Origin: an uncultured Victivallis sp.
GTDB taxonomy: Bacteria; Verrucomicrobiota; Lentisphaeria; Victivallales; Victivallaceae
DNA: 64,000 nucleotides
Assembly (NCBI GenBank): GCA_944389935.1
Contig: CALXOE010000001.1
Location: 141,121 to 205,120 of the forward strand
Reading direction: 5' to 3'
How positions within the stretch are numbered: position 1 is the first letter of the stretch; the number at the start of each line of letters is the position of its first letter. Position numbers and translations under genes: made by a program. The notes under the pieces are model-generated. The model searched no databases, was not told where the DNA came from, and worked only from the letters and a program-made list of their open reading frames with translations. Shown one piece after another: positions 35,310 to 44,804 of the stretch.

Positions 35310-36292
35310 AAAAAATCGCGCTGCTCTCACTCGGACCGATCGCCGACCCCGCCGCCCGCGAAAGAATCGCCCGCTGGTGCGACATCACCGAAACGACCGA
35401 TATTTCCGAAGAGGCGCTCTTCGGCCTGATCCCCGAATTCGAGGCGGTGATCGTACCGTTCACGGCGGAGCAGCTCGTCTCCCGCCGCGTGATCGACGCC
35501 GGGACAAAGCTGCGGCTCATCGCCTCGACCTACGGGGGGACCCGCCAGAATATCGAGGATCTTTACGCATTGGAAAAGGGAATCACGCTGATCCACACCG
35601 GCGCAACGCGCGCGCGGCCGATGGCGGAATACACGCTCGGACTGATTCTCTCCTCACTGCTGCGGATTCACAACTATCATCACGATATGGTCTCGGGCGA
35701 GGCGTGGCCCCGCTTCAAATACCCGCGCACGCGGATTCTCTCCGGGCGGACGGCCGCGGTGATCGGTTACGGCCGGATCGGCAGCGCGATCGCCGAACTG
35801 CTGAAAGGCTTCTGTCCCGATATCGCGGTGGTCTCGAACCATCTCTCCGCCGGGGAGGCCGCGGCCGCCGGACTCCGGAAGTGTACGCTCGCCGAAGCGT
35901 TTTCCGGGGCGGAAATCATCATTCTCGCGGGCGGCAGCACCGCCGAGACATTCCACATGATCGGCGCCGAACAGTTCGCTCTCATGCAGGACAACGCGCT
36001 CTTCGTGAACATCGCCCGGGGGAAGATGGTGGATGAAGCCGCTATGATCGAAGCCGTCAACACGAAAAACATCTTTCTCGCACTCGATGTGTTCGAGGAG
36101 GAGCCGCTCTCCGCGGAGAGTCCGCTGCGCCGAAACGACCGTGTGCTCCTGACGCCACACCGGGCCAACAACCCGATCGAATTCGAGGAGCGCTGGAACT
36201 GCCTCGCCGACGAGATCGGGAAATTCGCTGCCGGTGAACGGCCGGAATCCGCACTGACTCCGGAACGGGCAAAGGTCATGAGCGAATCGTGA
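35306..36292 (+). CDS. D-isomer 2-hydroxyacid dehydrogenase family protein
   Basis: NAD(P)-dependent oxidoreductase of the D-lactate/phosphoglycerate dehydrogenase superfamily, 328 residues. The NAD motif is GYGRIG (about 153-158) within RTAAVIGYGRIGSAIAELL. The catalytic triad is seen as Arg in VNIARGKMVD, Glu in DVFEEEPL and His in LLTPHRAN. Substrate cannot be told. The start overlaps rlmN (ATGA). It is followed by rhaA after 128 bases without a clear terminator. Confidence 0.85.
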   Translation: MKKIALLSLGPIADPAARERIARWCDITETTDISEEALFGLIPEFEAVIVPFTAEQLVSRRVIDAGTKLRLIASTYGGTRQNIEDLYALEKGITLIHTGATRARPMAEYTLGLILSSLLRIHNYHHDMVSGEAWPRFKYPRTRILSGRTAAVIGYGRIGSAIAELLKGFCPDIAVVSNHLSAGEAAAAGLRKCTLAEAFSGAEIIILAGGSTAETFHMIGAEQFALMQDNALFVNIARGKMVDEAAMIEAVNTKNIFLALDVFEEEPLSAESPLRRNDRVLLTPHRANNPIEFEERWNCLADEIGKFAAGERPESALTPERAKVMSES

Positions 36293-36420
36293 CCTCATCA
36301 TCCGGACTCCGGTCATAAACAGATACAAATTCCGCGCTTCCATCCATTCCGTTCCGGGAAAACACAGGTTATCGTATAGAAGATACCACCAGCAACCCGA
36401 ACCGGACAGGAGGAAACGTC

Positions 36421-37683
36421 ATGGAACGCACAGAACAGAATTACCGTCTGGCCAGAGAGAGTTACGCCGAATACGGAGTCGATACCGAACAGGCGATACG
36501 CGAGCTCGCGGCAATTCCGCTCTCGATCCACGCCTGGCAGGGCGATGATGTGCAGGGATTCGAGGAGACCGGCCATGCGCTCACGGGCAGCTGCCTCGTC
36601 TCTGGGAATTACCCCGGCTGCGCCCGCAACTCCAGAGAGCTGCGCAGCGATCTCGATGCCGCGCTTGCCCTGATTCCGGGTCGGCACCGGGTCTGCCTGC
36701 AGGGGCATCAGATCGACCGCGTCGTTCCGGGAGTTGATCGCGACGCATTCACGATCGAACAGTTCTCCGGCTGGCTGGCGTGGGCGAAAGCGAAAGGTCT
36801 CGGACTCGACATCGCTCCGGCGTTCTACTCGCATCCGAAACTCGACCACGGATTGTCGCTCTCGCATCCGGATGCCGGAATCCGCCGCTTCTGGATCGAT
36901 CACGCCCGGTCGATCCGCCGGATCGGCGCGGAATTCGGACGGGTTCTCGGCACACCCGCAGTCTGCAACGAATGGGTACCGGACGGCTTCAAGGACACGC
37001 CCGCCGACCGCCTTGCTCCGCGCGAGCGGCTGCGCGATTCCCTCGACGAGATCTTCGCCGACGAGCTACCCGACACGCAGCTGCTCGACGCGGTCGAGTC
37101 GAAACTCTTCGGCATCGGGGCGGAATCTTTCACGGTCGGGTCGCACGACTTCTATCTCTCCTACGCGACCCGGAAAAACAAACTGATCTGCCTCGACTCC
37201 GGCCATTTCCATCCGACCGAGTCGATCGGGGACAAACTCTCCGCGCTCACCGCAATGCAGCGTCCGCTCCTGCTGCATGTGAGTCGCGGGGTCCGCTGGG
37301 ACAGCGACCACGTGCTCGTGCTGAACGACGAACTGCTCCTCATCGCACGCGAGACCGTCCGCTGCCGTGCCGCCGGGGCAGAAATCCACATCGGTCTCGA
37401 CTATTTCGACGCGAGCATCAACCGCATCGCCGCCTGGGTCATCGGCGCCCGGAACATGCAGAAAGCCCTGCTCTGCGGACTGCTCGAACCGTTCGACCGC
37501 CTCGCGGAAAGCGAAGAGGAGTGGGATTTCACCGCGCGTCTCGCGCTCCAGGAGGAGTCGCGCTCCCTGCCCTGGGGCGCTGTCTGGGAGGAGTTCTGTC
37601 GCCGGCACGACGTTCCGGCCGACCGCGGTTTCCTGCCCGAGATCAGGAGTTATGAACGCGCGGTCTCGCTGCTGCGGAAGTGA
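36421..37683 (+). CDS. rhaA: L-rhamnose isomerase
   Basis: Interconverts L-rhamnose and L-rhamnulose in the cytoplasm. 420 residues, the normal size. Conserved parts: SIHAWQGDDVQGFE near the N-terminus, QGHQIDR, NEWVPDGFKDTPADR (metal-binding Glu region), ESKLFGIGAESFTVGSHDFY, CLDSGHFHPTE (metal His and Asp) and LLLHVSRGVRWDSDHVL. A strong AGGAGG lies seven bases before the ATG. The kinase (rhaB) and aldolase (rhaD) are not adjacent, so the pathway is scattered or completed elsewhere. Converges with the Sel1 gene. Confidence 0.95.
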   Translation: MERTEQNYRLARESYAEYGVDTEQAIRELAAIPLSIHAWQGDDVQGFEETGHALTGSCLVSGNYPGCARNSRELRSDLDAALALIPGRHRVCLQGHQIDRVVPGVDRDAFTIEQFSGWLAWAKAKGLGLDIAPAFYSHPKLDHGLSLSHPDAGIRRFWIDHARSIRRIGAEFGRVLGTPAVCNEWVPDGFKDTPADRLAPRERLRDSLDEIFADELPDTQLLDAVESKLFGIGAESFTVGSHDFYLSYATRKNKLICLDSGHFHPTESIGDKLSALTAMQRPLLLHVSRGVRWDSDHVLVLNDELLLIARETVRCRAAGAEIHIGLDYFDASINRIAAWVIGARNMQKALLCGLLEPFDRLAESEEEWDFTARLALQEESRSLPWGAVWEEFCRRHDVPADRGFLPEIRSYERAVSLLRK

Positions 37684-37695
37684 TTCCCCGCATTC

Positions 37696-38976
37696 TCAGT
37701 TGTTGTTGAGGAACACAAGCGCTTCCGCGTCTCCCGAGGCGGCCGCCGCTTCGAGGAGACGCGACCCCTCCTCCGTGTCCTTTTCGACGCCGTTCCCGGT
37801 CAGCAGGCAGATTCCGAGCTCCCGGACCGCATCGAGCTGTCCGGAGGCGGTGGCGGTTTTGAACCAGAACACCGCCCCGGCCGGATCAGGTTCCATGCCG
37901 ATCCCCTTGAGATGGCAGCGGCCGAACGCATACTGCGCATCCGGATCGCCCGCTCTGGCGGCAATGCCGTAGAGTTCAGCCGCGCGGACCGGGTCCGCCG
38001 TCATCCCGAGCCCGAGCTCGGCACAGCGGCCGAGACGGACCGCCGCAGGAAGATAGCCGGACTCATACGATCTGCGATACAACGCCAGCGCTTCAGGAAG
38101 AGAACTCTCGACATGGTCTCCATTCAAATAATAATCGCCGAGCCGCAGCAGCGCACGGGGATCGGCCGCCGCAGCAGCCTCTTTCACCAGCGCAAACGCC
38201 CGGTCCGGATCGCACTTGATCCCCTGCCCATACTCGCAGGCCGCGGCGAGATACACTTTTGCCTCGCTGCTCCCGAGCCCGGCGGCGCGTTCCCAGCACT
38301 CCACCGCTTTCGCCTGGTCGCCCGAGCCGCCGATCGCGTCCCGGTAGCAGACCGCCAGCAGCAGCAGCGACTCGACGTCGCCAGTCTCCGCCGCCATCTG
38401 AAGCAGCTTTCTCGCCTCTTTGCCGCTCGTTTCGCGGTCGGCGCGATCCGCAAGTACGAGCTTCCCGAACTCCCGCGCGGCCGGCAGATACCCGGTCTGC
38501 GCCAGCTCACGCAACATGCGGAACGCGGCAACACGATCCGCGGAAATCCCTTTGAGCACCTCTTTTTCGAGATGTTCGTCCGGCACGCCCGCCGCCAGCA
38601 GCAATCCGAGGCGCAGCTTCGCCTCCGGAATCCCCGCTTTCGCCGCCTGGTCGAACCACTCGAATGCGCGAATGAGACTCGACCGATCGACACCCCACCC
38701 CTTTTCGTAACAGACTCCAAGATTGTAGGCTCCTTCGCCGCTCCCCTGTTCGGCCGCCTTGCGGTACCAGTAGACTGCAAGTACAGGGTTGCGCGGCCGC
38801 GTCTCCGTCCCGAAGAAAAACTCCGAGGCGAGCTTGAGCTGGGAATCGACCTCTCCCGCCAGCGCCTCCTGCCGCAACGGATCGCTCTGCCGCGGCTCCT
38901 CTTCCGCCGTCCCCGGGAGCGCCAGACAGAAAAACAGCGGAACGAATGCCGCAAGCCAATGTGACTGCTTTGCCAT
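37696..38976 (-). CDS. Secreted Sel1-like repeat protein
   Basis: Signal peptide (MAKQSHWLAAFVPLFFCLALPG, cut near TAE) and about nine Sel1-like helical repeats of about 36 residues, with the usual pattern A-x-x-W-Y/F-x-K/R-A-A-x-x-G. Examples: AVYWYRKAAEQGSGEGAYNL, AFEWFDQAAKAGIPEAKLRL, AAELYGIAARAGDPDAQYAF, AVFWFKTATASGQLDAVREL. The ATG at 38976 is preferred as it gives the signal peptide; a GTG at 39000 is in frame. It follows lpxD by 38 bases. Likely an envelope adaptor or regulatory protein; function unknown. Confidence 0.85.
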   Translation of the reverse strand: MAKQSHWLAAFVPLFFCLALPGTAEEEPRQSDPLRQEALAGEVDSQLKLASEFFFGTETRPRNPVLAVYWYRKAAEQGSGEGAYNLGVCYEKGWGVDRSSLIRAFEWFDQAAKAGIPEAKLRLGLLLAAGVPDEHLEKEVLKGISADRVAAFRMLRELAQTGYLPAAREFGKLVLADRADRETSGKEARKLLQMAAETGDVESLLLLAVCYRDAIGGSGDQAKAVECWERAAGLGSSEAKVYLAAACEYGQGIKCDPDRAFALVKEAAAAADPRALLRLGDYYLNGDHVESSLPEALALYRRSYESGYLPAAVRLGRCAELGLGMTADPVRAAELYGIAARAGDPDAQYAFGRCHLKGIGMEPDPAGAVFWFKTATASGQLDAVRELGICLLTGNGVEKDTEEGSRLLEAAAASGDAEALVFLNNN

Positions 38977-39014
38977 CGTTCCGCCGTTTCCGCCGTTCAC
39001 CGGAAAAATCCGGC

Positions 39015-40067
39015 TTATTTTTCGCTGCTCTTCTTGAGCGCCTCGACCTCGGCTTTCAGCGCCTCAAACTTCTTCTGCAGTTTCTCGAAGCGGCTCGGGA
39101 GCGTATGCCGCGCCATGAATTCGCGCTGCGACTCGGCCGGAGTTCCGAGCGCAATGGCGCCCGCGGGCAGACTCTTGACCACACCGCTCGTGCCGGCGAC
39201 CTGCACGCCGTCGCCGATCGTGATGTGCCCGTTGATTCCGGCTTTTGCACCGAGAACGACACCGCGCCCGAGCTCGGCACTGCCGGCGATTCCGCACTGC
39301 GCAACGAGAATCGAACTCTCGCCGATCACCACGTTGTGCGCGATCATGACCTGGTCGTCGACTTTCACGTTGCTCTTGATCCAGGTACGGCCGAAACGCG
39401 CACGGTCAACCGTCGTATTCGCCCCGAGTTCCACGTCATCATCGATCTGAACCACACCGGTCTGCGGCACTTTCACAAGCCCCTGCGGGCCGGGCACAAA
39501 TCCGAACCCGTCCGCCCCGATCACCACGCCTGGATGCAGAATGCACTTGCGGCCGACCGTGCAGCGGTACATGACCGTCACATTCGGGTAGAGAATCGTC
39601 CCCGCCCCGATCCGGACCCGGTGTCCGAGATAGCAGCCCGCGCCGATCACCGCGCCGTCCCCGATCTCAACGCCCGGCTCGATCACCGCATTCGCCCCGA
39701 TGCTGACCCCCTGTCCGAGCTTCACGTCGGAAGCGACCACCGCCGAGGGATGCACGCCCGGCTCAAACGCCGGCGGCTCCTCCGCAAAAAGCGCCACCAC
39801 TTTCGCAAACGCATAATCGACATGCTCGGTCACGATCAGCGTGTATTTGTCATTCGCCGCGGAGGCGAGGTCGGGACAGACCAGAATCACTCCGGCCCCG
39901 GTCGTCTCGAGCTGATGCTCGTACCGCTTGTTGCCGATGAAAGAGAGCTGATCCTCTTTCGCCTCCCGAATTCCGGCCACACTTTTGACGACACGGTCGG
40001 GATTCCCGACGATCGTCCCCTTGACCATTTCGGCGATTTCCCCGGCGGTGAGCGTAATCTGCTTCAT
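39015..40067 (-). CDS. lpxD: UDP-3-O-acylglucosamine N-acyltransferase
   Basis: Third step of lipid A synthesis: N-acylation of UDP-3-O-acyl-GlcN. The N-terminal uridine-binding domain (about 1-100, LSFIGNKRYEHQL) leads to a left-handed beta helix of hexapeptide repeats (VSIGANAVIEPGVEIGDGAV and onward, about 105-290). Catalytic His is in VDDQVMIAHNVVIGE; the NTTVDRARFGRT segment is characteristic of LpxD. The C-terminal helix is Lys/Glu-rich. Start ATG at 40067 has GGGGAGG four bases upstream. 350 residues, normal. Follows ompH, the common order. Confidence 0.95.
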   Translation of the reverse strand: MKQITLTAGEIAEMVKGTIVGNPDRVVKSVAGIREAKEDQLSFIGNKRYEHQLETTGAGVILVCPDLASAANDKYTLIVTEHVDYAFAKVVALFAEEPPAFEPGVHPSAVVASDVKLGQGVSIGANAVIEPGVEIGDGAVIGAGCYLGHRVRIGAGTILYPNVTVMYRCTVGRKCILHPGVVIGADGFGFVPGPQGLVKVPQTGVVQIDDDVELGANTTVDRARFGRTWIKSNVKVDDQVMIAHNVVIGESSILVAQCGIAGSAELGRGVVLGAKAGINGHITIGDGVQVAGTSGVVKSLPAGAIALGTPAESQREFMARHTLPSRFEKLQKKFEALKAEVEALKKSSEK

Positions 40068-40165
40068 AATGCCTCCCCTGTTTCTCTCTTTTCCCTGCGG
40101 GACATTGAAAATGTTACTGCAAAAAATTGATTGCGCACGCACTCCGGTGCGCGACTTCCCGAATT

Positions 40166-40807
40166 TTAAGGTTTTCCGGCAGTCGGAGCGGCTTCGCGTT
40201 TTTCTCCGGCCGCGTTTTCTTTCGCCTCTCCCGCAACGCTTTTCGAGCGGTTCAGCTCCCGAATCACCACTTCGGTCAGATCGCACGAAGCCGGAAACCG
40301 CAACACCATCGGCTGCTCATTCAGCGTCTTGCCGGAGGAGTCGAAAATGAAATTGAATCCCTCAGCGGCGGCCCGGCGGTCGATCTCTTTGTAGATATCG
40401 GCCATGATCTCTTCCCGTTTCTTCTGCTCCATCTCCCGCATGATCCGGGTACGCTCGGCGGCGTAAAGCTGAAGCTCCGCCTCCCGGGCGGCGACTTCGC
40501 GCGCTTTCACAACCGCCTCCGCGCCGAGTTTCGTGCGCTCCGCTTCGGCAAGAGCGGGATTCTGCGCATCTTTCTGAAGCTGCTCGGACTCCCGCTTGAG
40601 CTGAATGAGCTGGCTGTTCTGTTTGACGAGATAATTGCGGTATACTTCGGCCTGCTGCTTGATGGCATCCTCGGCGATCCGGCTCTTGTAATACTCCCGG
40701 AACACTTTTTCGAGATTCACCACCGCGAACCGCTGCGTCTCAGCCCCGGCCGACACGACCGAAACGAGCGCGAACAAAACCAGCAGTTTCCCGAATATCC
40801 GCTTCAT
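40166..40807 (-). CDS. OmpH/Skp-family periplasmic chaperone
   Basis: Signal peptide (MKRIFGKLLVLFALVSVVSA, cut before GAETQRF) then FAVVNLEKVFREYYKSR, the OmpH/Skp opening, and a long coiled coil of about 110 residues (Glu/Arg/Ala-rich) forming the tentacles. The C-terminal part (SCDLTEVVIRELNRSK) closes the body domain and a charged 25-residue tail follows. Skp proteins keep outer-membrane proteins unfolded for BamA. It lies five bases after guaB and 98 bases before lpxD. Confidence 0.87.
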   Translation of the reverse strand: MKRIFGKLLVLFALVSVVSAGAETQRFAVVNLEKVFREYYKSRIAEDAIKQQAEVYRNYLVKQNSQLIQLKRESEQLQKDAQNPALAEAERTKLGAEAVVKAREVAAREAELQLYAAERTRIMREMEQKKREEIMADIYKEIDRRAAAEGFNFIFDSSGKTLNEQPMVLRFPASCDLTEVVIRELNRSKSVAGEAKENAAGEKREAAPTAGKP

Positions 40808-40812
40808 GTGAC

Positions 40813-42309
40813 TCAGTTCCCCGAATAATTCGGCGCATCCTTGATCATCGTCACATCGTGCGGATGCGCCTCGCGCAGCCCCGCCGCCGTGACCCGGACC
40901 ATCTTCGCCTTGCGCTGGAACTCCGGAACCGTGCGCGCCCCGCAGTAGCCGAACGAATAACGCAGCCCGCCGACGAACTGAATAATCACATTCGCCACCG
41001 GCCCGCGGAACGGAACCATCCCCTCGATCCCCTGCGGCACGAGCTTCGCGTCGTCATCGACGTCGTCCTGCCCGTAGCGCTCGCGGCTGCCCTTGCCGGT
41101 CTTCATCGCCGCAAGACTGCCCATGCCGCGATAGATCACATAACTGCGGCCCTGATGCAGCGTCACTTCGCCGGTGCTCTCGCTCGTACCCGCCAGGGCC
41201 GAACCCATCATCACGCATGAGGCGCCGACCGCGATCGCCTTGGCCACGTCGCCGGACTGCTTGATTCCGCCGTCCGCAATGACCGGAATGTCCGACGGCA
41301 CCGCTTTCGCCACCTCGTAGACCGCCGTCACCTGCGGCACACCGACGCCCGCGACCACGCGCGTCGTGCAGATGGAGCCGGGCCCGATGCCGACCTTGAT
41401 GCCGTCGGCACCCGCGTCGGCCAGCGCCTTGCCCCCCTCCGCCGTCGCGACATTCCCCGCAACGACGTCGACCCGGTCGCCATACATCTTCTTGAGTTCC
41501 CGCACCGACTCGATCACACCTTTCGAGTGGCCATGCGCGGTGTCGAGCACAAGCACGTCGACGCCCGCATTCACCAGCGCCTCAACACGCTCGAAGTCAT
41601 AGGGACCGATGCCGGCGGCGGCACGGAGCTGATGATGATCATCGCGGTTGTAGTCCGGCTCCTCTTTCGAGATCAGCGTCTTCACGTCGAGGAAGCTGTA
41701 AAGCCCGGTGAGTTTCCCGTCCTTGTCGACCATCGGCAGCTTGCCGACTTTCTTCTCGAGCATGATCCGGTAGGCCTCCTGCATGGAGATGCCGTCTTTC
41801 GCAATGACCGGGGTCTTCGTCATCACGTCGCCGATCCGGATGCTGTAATCCGTAAGGAACTTGATGTCGCGCGCGGTGATGATCCCGACGAGTTTCCCGT
41901 CGTTGTCGACGATCGGGAAACCGGAGAACGAATATTTCTTCGCCCGCTTCTCGTTCATCATCTCCTCAATGGTCTGATCCGCGTGGAAGACCACGGGCGT
42001 GCGGATGATGCCGTTCAGATAGTACTTGACCTTGCGAACTTCATCAGCCTGTTGCTCGATCGAAAGATTCTTGTGAATCACGCCAATGCCGCCGAGACGG
42101 GCCATCGCGATCGCCATCGCACTCTCGGTCACCGTATCCATCGCGGCGCTGACGAACGGGATGTTCAGTTTCACATTCCGCGAGAAGCGGGTGCTGACGT
42201 CCGCATCGTGCGGGAGAAAGTCCGCGTACTGCGTCACCAGCGAGATGTCGTCGAAAGTCAGTCCTTCATACTCAAATGCGGCCATGAATTTGTCAATGTA
42301 GCGTTCCAT
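40813..42309 (-). CDS. guaB: IMP dehydrogenase
   Basis: Oxidises IMP to XMP, the committed step of GMP synthesis. 498 residues: catalytic barrel interrupted by two CBS domains (about 100-220; [40 protein letters not shown]). The catalytic loop is [20 protein letters not shown] with the nucleophilic Cys, and the flap has the [10 protein letters not shown] and KGSRERYGQ segments. The start lies about 50 bases downstream of a consensus promoter. The following gene (ompH) begins six bases after the stop. Confidence 0.97.
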   Translation of the reverse strand: MERYIDKFMAAFEYEGLTFDDISLVTQYADFLPHDADVSTRFSRNVKLNIPFVSAAMDTVTESAMAIAMARLGGIGVIHKNLSIEQQADEVRKVKYYLNGIIRTPVVFHADQTIEEMMNEKRAKKYSFSGFPIVDNDGKLVGIITARDIKFLTDYSIRIGDVMTKTPVIAKDGISMQEAYRIMLEKKVGKLPMVDKDGKLTGLYSFLDVKTLISKEEPDYNRDDHHQLRAAAGIGPYDFERVEALVNAGVDVLVLDTAHGHSKGVIESVRELKKMYGDRVDVVAGNVATAEGGKALADAGADGIKVGIGPGSICTTRVVAGVGVPQVTAVYEVAKAVPSDIPVIADGGIKQSGDVAKAIAVGASCVMMGSALAGTSESTGEVTLHQGRSYVIYRGMGSLAAMKTGKGSRERYGQDDVDDDAKLVPQGIEGMVPFRGPVANVIIQFVGGLRYSFGYCGARTVPEFQRKAKMVRVTAAGLREAHPHDVTMIKDAPNYSGN

Positions 42310-42363
42310 AACTATGTGCTCTCCAATCGGGGGTCTGGAAGATTTGATATAATGTTACTGTGT

Positions 42364-42392
42364 AATATACATCTTTCCTCCCCCGCTTGCAA
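42364..42392 (-). promoter_or_regulatory. Promoter of guaB-ompH-lpxD
   Basis: On the minus strand TTGCAA (42392-42387), 17-base spacer, TATATT (42369-42364). Predicted start near 42357, 48 bases before guaB. Confidence 0.75.
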
Positions 42393-42435
42393 GGAGTTTT
42401 TTCCGTTTTTTTCGATGGAAACCACGTTTATTCTG

Positions 42436-42464
42436 TTGCGTTTGATGCGAAATTGCAGTATATT
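42436..42464 (+). promoter_or_regulatory. Promoter of metG
   Basis: TTGCGT (42436-42441), 17-base spacer, TATATT (42459-42464). Predicted start near 42471, giving a leader of about 104 bases. It is divergent from the guaB promoter, with 43 bases between the two -35 elements. Confidence 0.7.
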
Positions 42465-42491
42465 GTAGAGTAATGATTTGTGCCCGCAGTT

Positions 42492-42550
42492 GCGGCCCCG
42501 CCGCGCCAGGCGCTTTTTTTATTGGATGGCCCCGCCCGGCGTGCGGCCAT
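42492..42550 (+). other. Structured GC-rich leader of metG
   Basis: Between promoter and start are GCGGC-CCC-GCCGC (42492-42504), GCGC-CAG-GCGC (42503-42513) followed at once by seven T (42514-42520), and ATGGCC (42526-42531) with GGCCAT (42545-42550). The first two stems exclude each other. This could be an attenuator, but the stem next to the T-run has only four pairs and no T-box sequence is present. Confidence 0.35.
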
Positions 42551-42574
42551 GTTTCGAGAAGGAGCTTCCGACTG

Positions 42575-44515
42575 ATGAATACCAACAACTTTTACGTTAC
42601 CACCCCGATCTATTACGTCAACGACAAGCCGCACATCGGCCACGCCTACACGACAGTGCTGGCCGACGTGCTCGCGCGCTATCACCGTTCACTCGGCGAT
42701 GCGACCTTTTTTCTGACCGGCACCGACGAACACGGCCAGAAAGTCGAAAAAGCCGCCGCCGCCCGGCACATGGATCCCAAAGCCCACTGCGACGAAACCG
42801 TGCAGAGATTTCAGTCGCTCTGGAAACGGCTCGGCATCACGAACGACCGCTATATCCGCACCACCGATGAATATCACAAGGAGGTGGTTCGCAAGATCCT
42901 CCAGAATCTCTACGACCGCGGCGAAATCTACAAGGCCGAATATACGGGCTGGTACTGCGTCGGCGACGAACGATTCTTCACGGAAAAAGACCTCGTCGAC
43001 GGCAAATGCCCCGAATGCGGACGCGAAGTCTCCTCAATCGTTGAATCGAATTACTTCTTCCGCATGAGCAAATACCGCGAGTGGCTCATCGATTACATCG
43101 AAACCCACCCCGGCTTCATTCAGCCCGCGTTCCGCGCGAACGAGACGCTCGGCTTCCTGCGCAAGGGGCTCGGCGACCTCTGCATCAGCCGCCCGAAAGC
43201 CCGGCTCTCGTGGGGGATCGAACTGCCGTTCGATCCGGATTACGTCTGCTACGTCTGGTTTGACGCGCTCATCAACTACATCTCCGGCGTCGGCTACCTC
43301 CAGGACGAGGCGATGTTCGAGAAGTGGTGGCCGGCGAACTATCACCTGATCGGCAAAGACATCCTGACCACCCACAGCGTCTACTGGCCGACCATGCTCA
43401 AGGCGATCGGCCTGCCTCTGCCGAAGACGATCTTCGCACACGGCTGGTGGCTGACCGGCAACACGAAAATGTCGAAATCACTCGGCAACGTCATCAACCC
43501 GATGGATATGGCCGACCGCTGCGGCGTCGATGCGTTCCGCTACTTCCTGATGGCGGAGATGTCTCCGGGCAACGACGCGAACTTTACGGAAGAGGGATTC
43601 GTCACGCGCTACAACAGCGATCTGGCCAACGATCTCGGCAATCTGCTCAGCCGCGTCCTCAAGATGACGCTGCGCAACGCGAACGGCACAATCCCGACCC
43701 CGGGCGCGCTGACCGCCGACGAGGAGGAGTTCAAACGTGAAATCGCCAACGCGATCGATACGATGGAGAGCAGCCTCGCCGCGCTGAAGTTCGATCAGGG
43801 ACTCGCCGCCGTCATGAACGCGGTCCGTGCCGGTAACCGTTACCTCGAAAAGACCGCCCCGTGGACTCTCGCCAAAAAAGGCGACACCGAACGGCTCAAC
43901 ACCGTGCTTTTCACTGCGGCGGATGCCCTGCGCCAATTCTCGGTTCTGCTCTATCCGGTCATGCCGGAGAAGATGGCCGAGCTGCGCAAGGCGCTCGGAT
44001 ACACAGGCGATGAGCTCAACGACGCGAAGATCGCCGATCTGAGAACCCGCCCCTGCGACCTGGCCGGACGGCATGTGCAGGACACCGCCGGACTCTTCCC
44101 GCGCATCGACGTGACTCCGAAAGAGGAAACGCCCGCGCCCGCTCCGAAACCGGCGGAAAAGAAGAAAAAGGCCGCTCCCGTCAACGTATTCGCTCCGATC
44201 GGGATCGAAGAGTTTGCGAAAGTCGAGCTCCGCACGGCGAAAATCCTCGCGGCGGAAAAGGTCGAGGGAGCGGACAAGCTGCTGAAACTTCAGCTTGACG
44301 TCAACGGGGAAAAACGGCAGATCGTCTCCGGCATCGCCCAGTGGTACACGCCGGAAACGCTGATCGGCAAAACCATCGTGATCGTCGCCAACCTGAAACC
44401 CGCCGTCATCCGCGGCGTCGAATCGAACGGCATGCTGCTCGCGGCAAAATCCGGCCGGGAGCTCAAGCTCGTCACGATCGACGGCGAACTCGCCAGCGGC
44501 GCACAGGTCGGCTGA
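42575..44515 (+). CDS. metG: Methionyl-tRNA synthetase
   Basis: Class I synthetase charging initiator and elongator tRNA-Met. 646 residues. HIGH is PHIGHAY (His20-His23), the KMSKS loop is GNTKMSKSLGN (298-302), and the zinc knuckle is in the connective domain (CVGDERFF and GKCPECGREV). The anticodon-binding helical domain (about 375-520) is followed by a Lys/Pro/Ala-rich linker and an appended C-terminal EMAPII/Arc1p-like tRNA-binding domain (about 545-646; FAKVELRTAKILAAEKVEGA), which also dimerises the enzyme. ATG at 42575 is preceded by AAGGAG ten bases upstream. Confidence 0.97.
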   Translation: MNTNNFYVTTPIYYVNDKPHIGHAYTTVLADVLARYHRSLGDATFFLTGTDEHGQKVEKAAAARHMDPKAHCDETVQRFQSLWKRLGITNDRYIRTTDEYHKEVVRKILQNLYDRGEIYKAEYTGWYCVGDERFFTEKDLVDGKCPECGREVSSIVESNYFFRMSKYREWLIDYIETHPGFIQPAFRANETLGFLRKGLGDLCISRPKARLSWGIELPFDPDYVCYVWFDALINYISGVGYLQDEAMFEKWWPANYHLIGKDILTTHSVYWPTMLKAIGLPLPKTIFAHGWWLTGNTKMSKSLGNVINPMDMADRCGVDAFRYFLMAEMSPGNDANFTEEGFVTRYNSDLANDLGNLLSRVLKMTLRNANGTIPTPGALTADEEEFKREIANAIDTMESSLAALKFDQGLAAVMNAVRAGNRYLEKTAPWTLAKKGDTERLNTVLFTAADALRQFSVLLYPVMPEKMAELRKALGYTGDELNDAKIADLRTRPCDLAGRHVQDTAGLFPRIDVTPKEETPAPAPKPAEKKKKAAPVNVFAPIGIEEFAKVELRTAKILAAEKVEGADKLLKLQLDVNGEKRQIVSGIAQWYTPETLIGKTIVIVANLKPAVIRGVESNGMLLAAKSGRELKLVTIDGELASGAQVG

Positions 44516-44804
44516 TCCCCACAGCCGCTGATCGGGAGAAAGCATGTCGTACCGGGACGGATTGACCGCGCTCATGTTGACGTTTCCGCCGGTAATTCTC
44601 CGCACCGGATGCTCTGCCCCGCTCGATCGTCGCGGGCAGGACAGGCGGACCACGGAATCGGCTCTGTGCATCCCGGACGTGTTGTCACCAGCCGGGAGTC
44701 TCGTCTGCGGGCAGTTTTCCGCTTCCCCTCGGCACTCCAACCACCGCTCGCTCTGCCGCAGCAATCCTGGCGAGAGCCCTGCATACTCTTAGAAAGGAAC
44801 CATC
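44516..44804. other. 289-base gap without recognisable gene
   Basis: GC-rich stretch between metG and the acetyltransferase gene. A plus-strand frame of 82 codons (44544-44792) even has a GGGAG five bases before its ATG, but its composition (Ser, Arg, Pro and Cys scattered, no hydrophobic pattern) is not protein-like. I see no tRNA, riboswitch core or terminator in it. Confidence 0.5.

Noticed and set aside
42465..42574. T-box leader before metG
   Set aside because: None of the conserved T-box sequence (AGGGUGGNACCGCG-like) is visible; only simple hairpins are present.
44600..44790. Possible cobalamin riboswitch in the gap before the GNAT gene
   Set aside because: A loose GGGGAAGCGG-like stretch on the minus strand recalled the family, but the conserved B12-box elements are not there.
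44544..44792. 82-codon plus-strand frame with a good ribosome-binding site
   Set aside because: Composition is not protein-like and no motif is recognisable; left as an unexplained gap.
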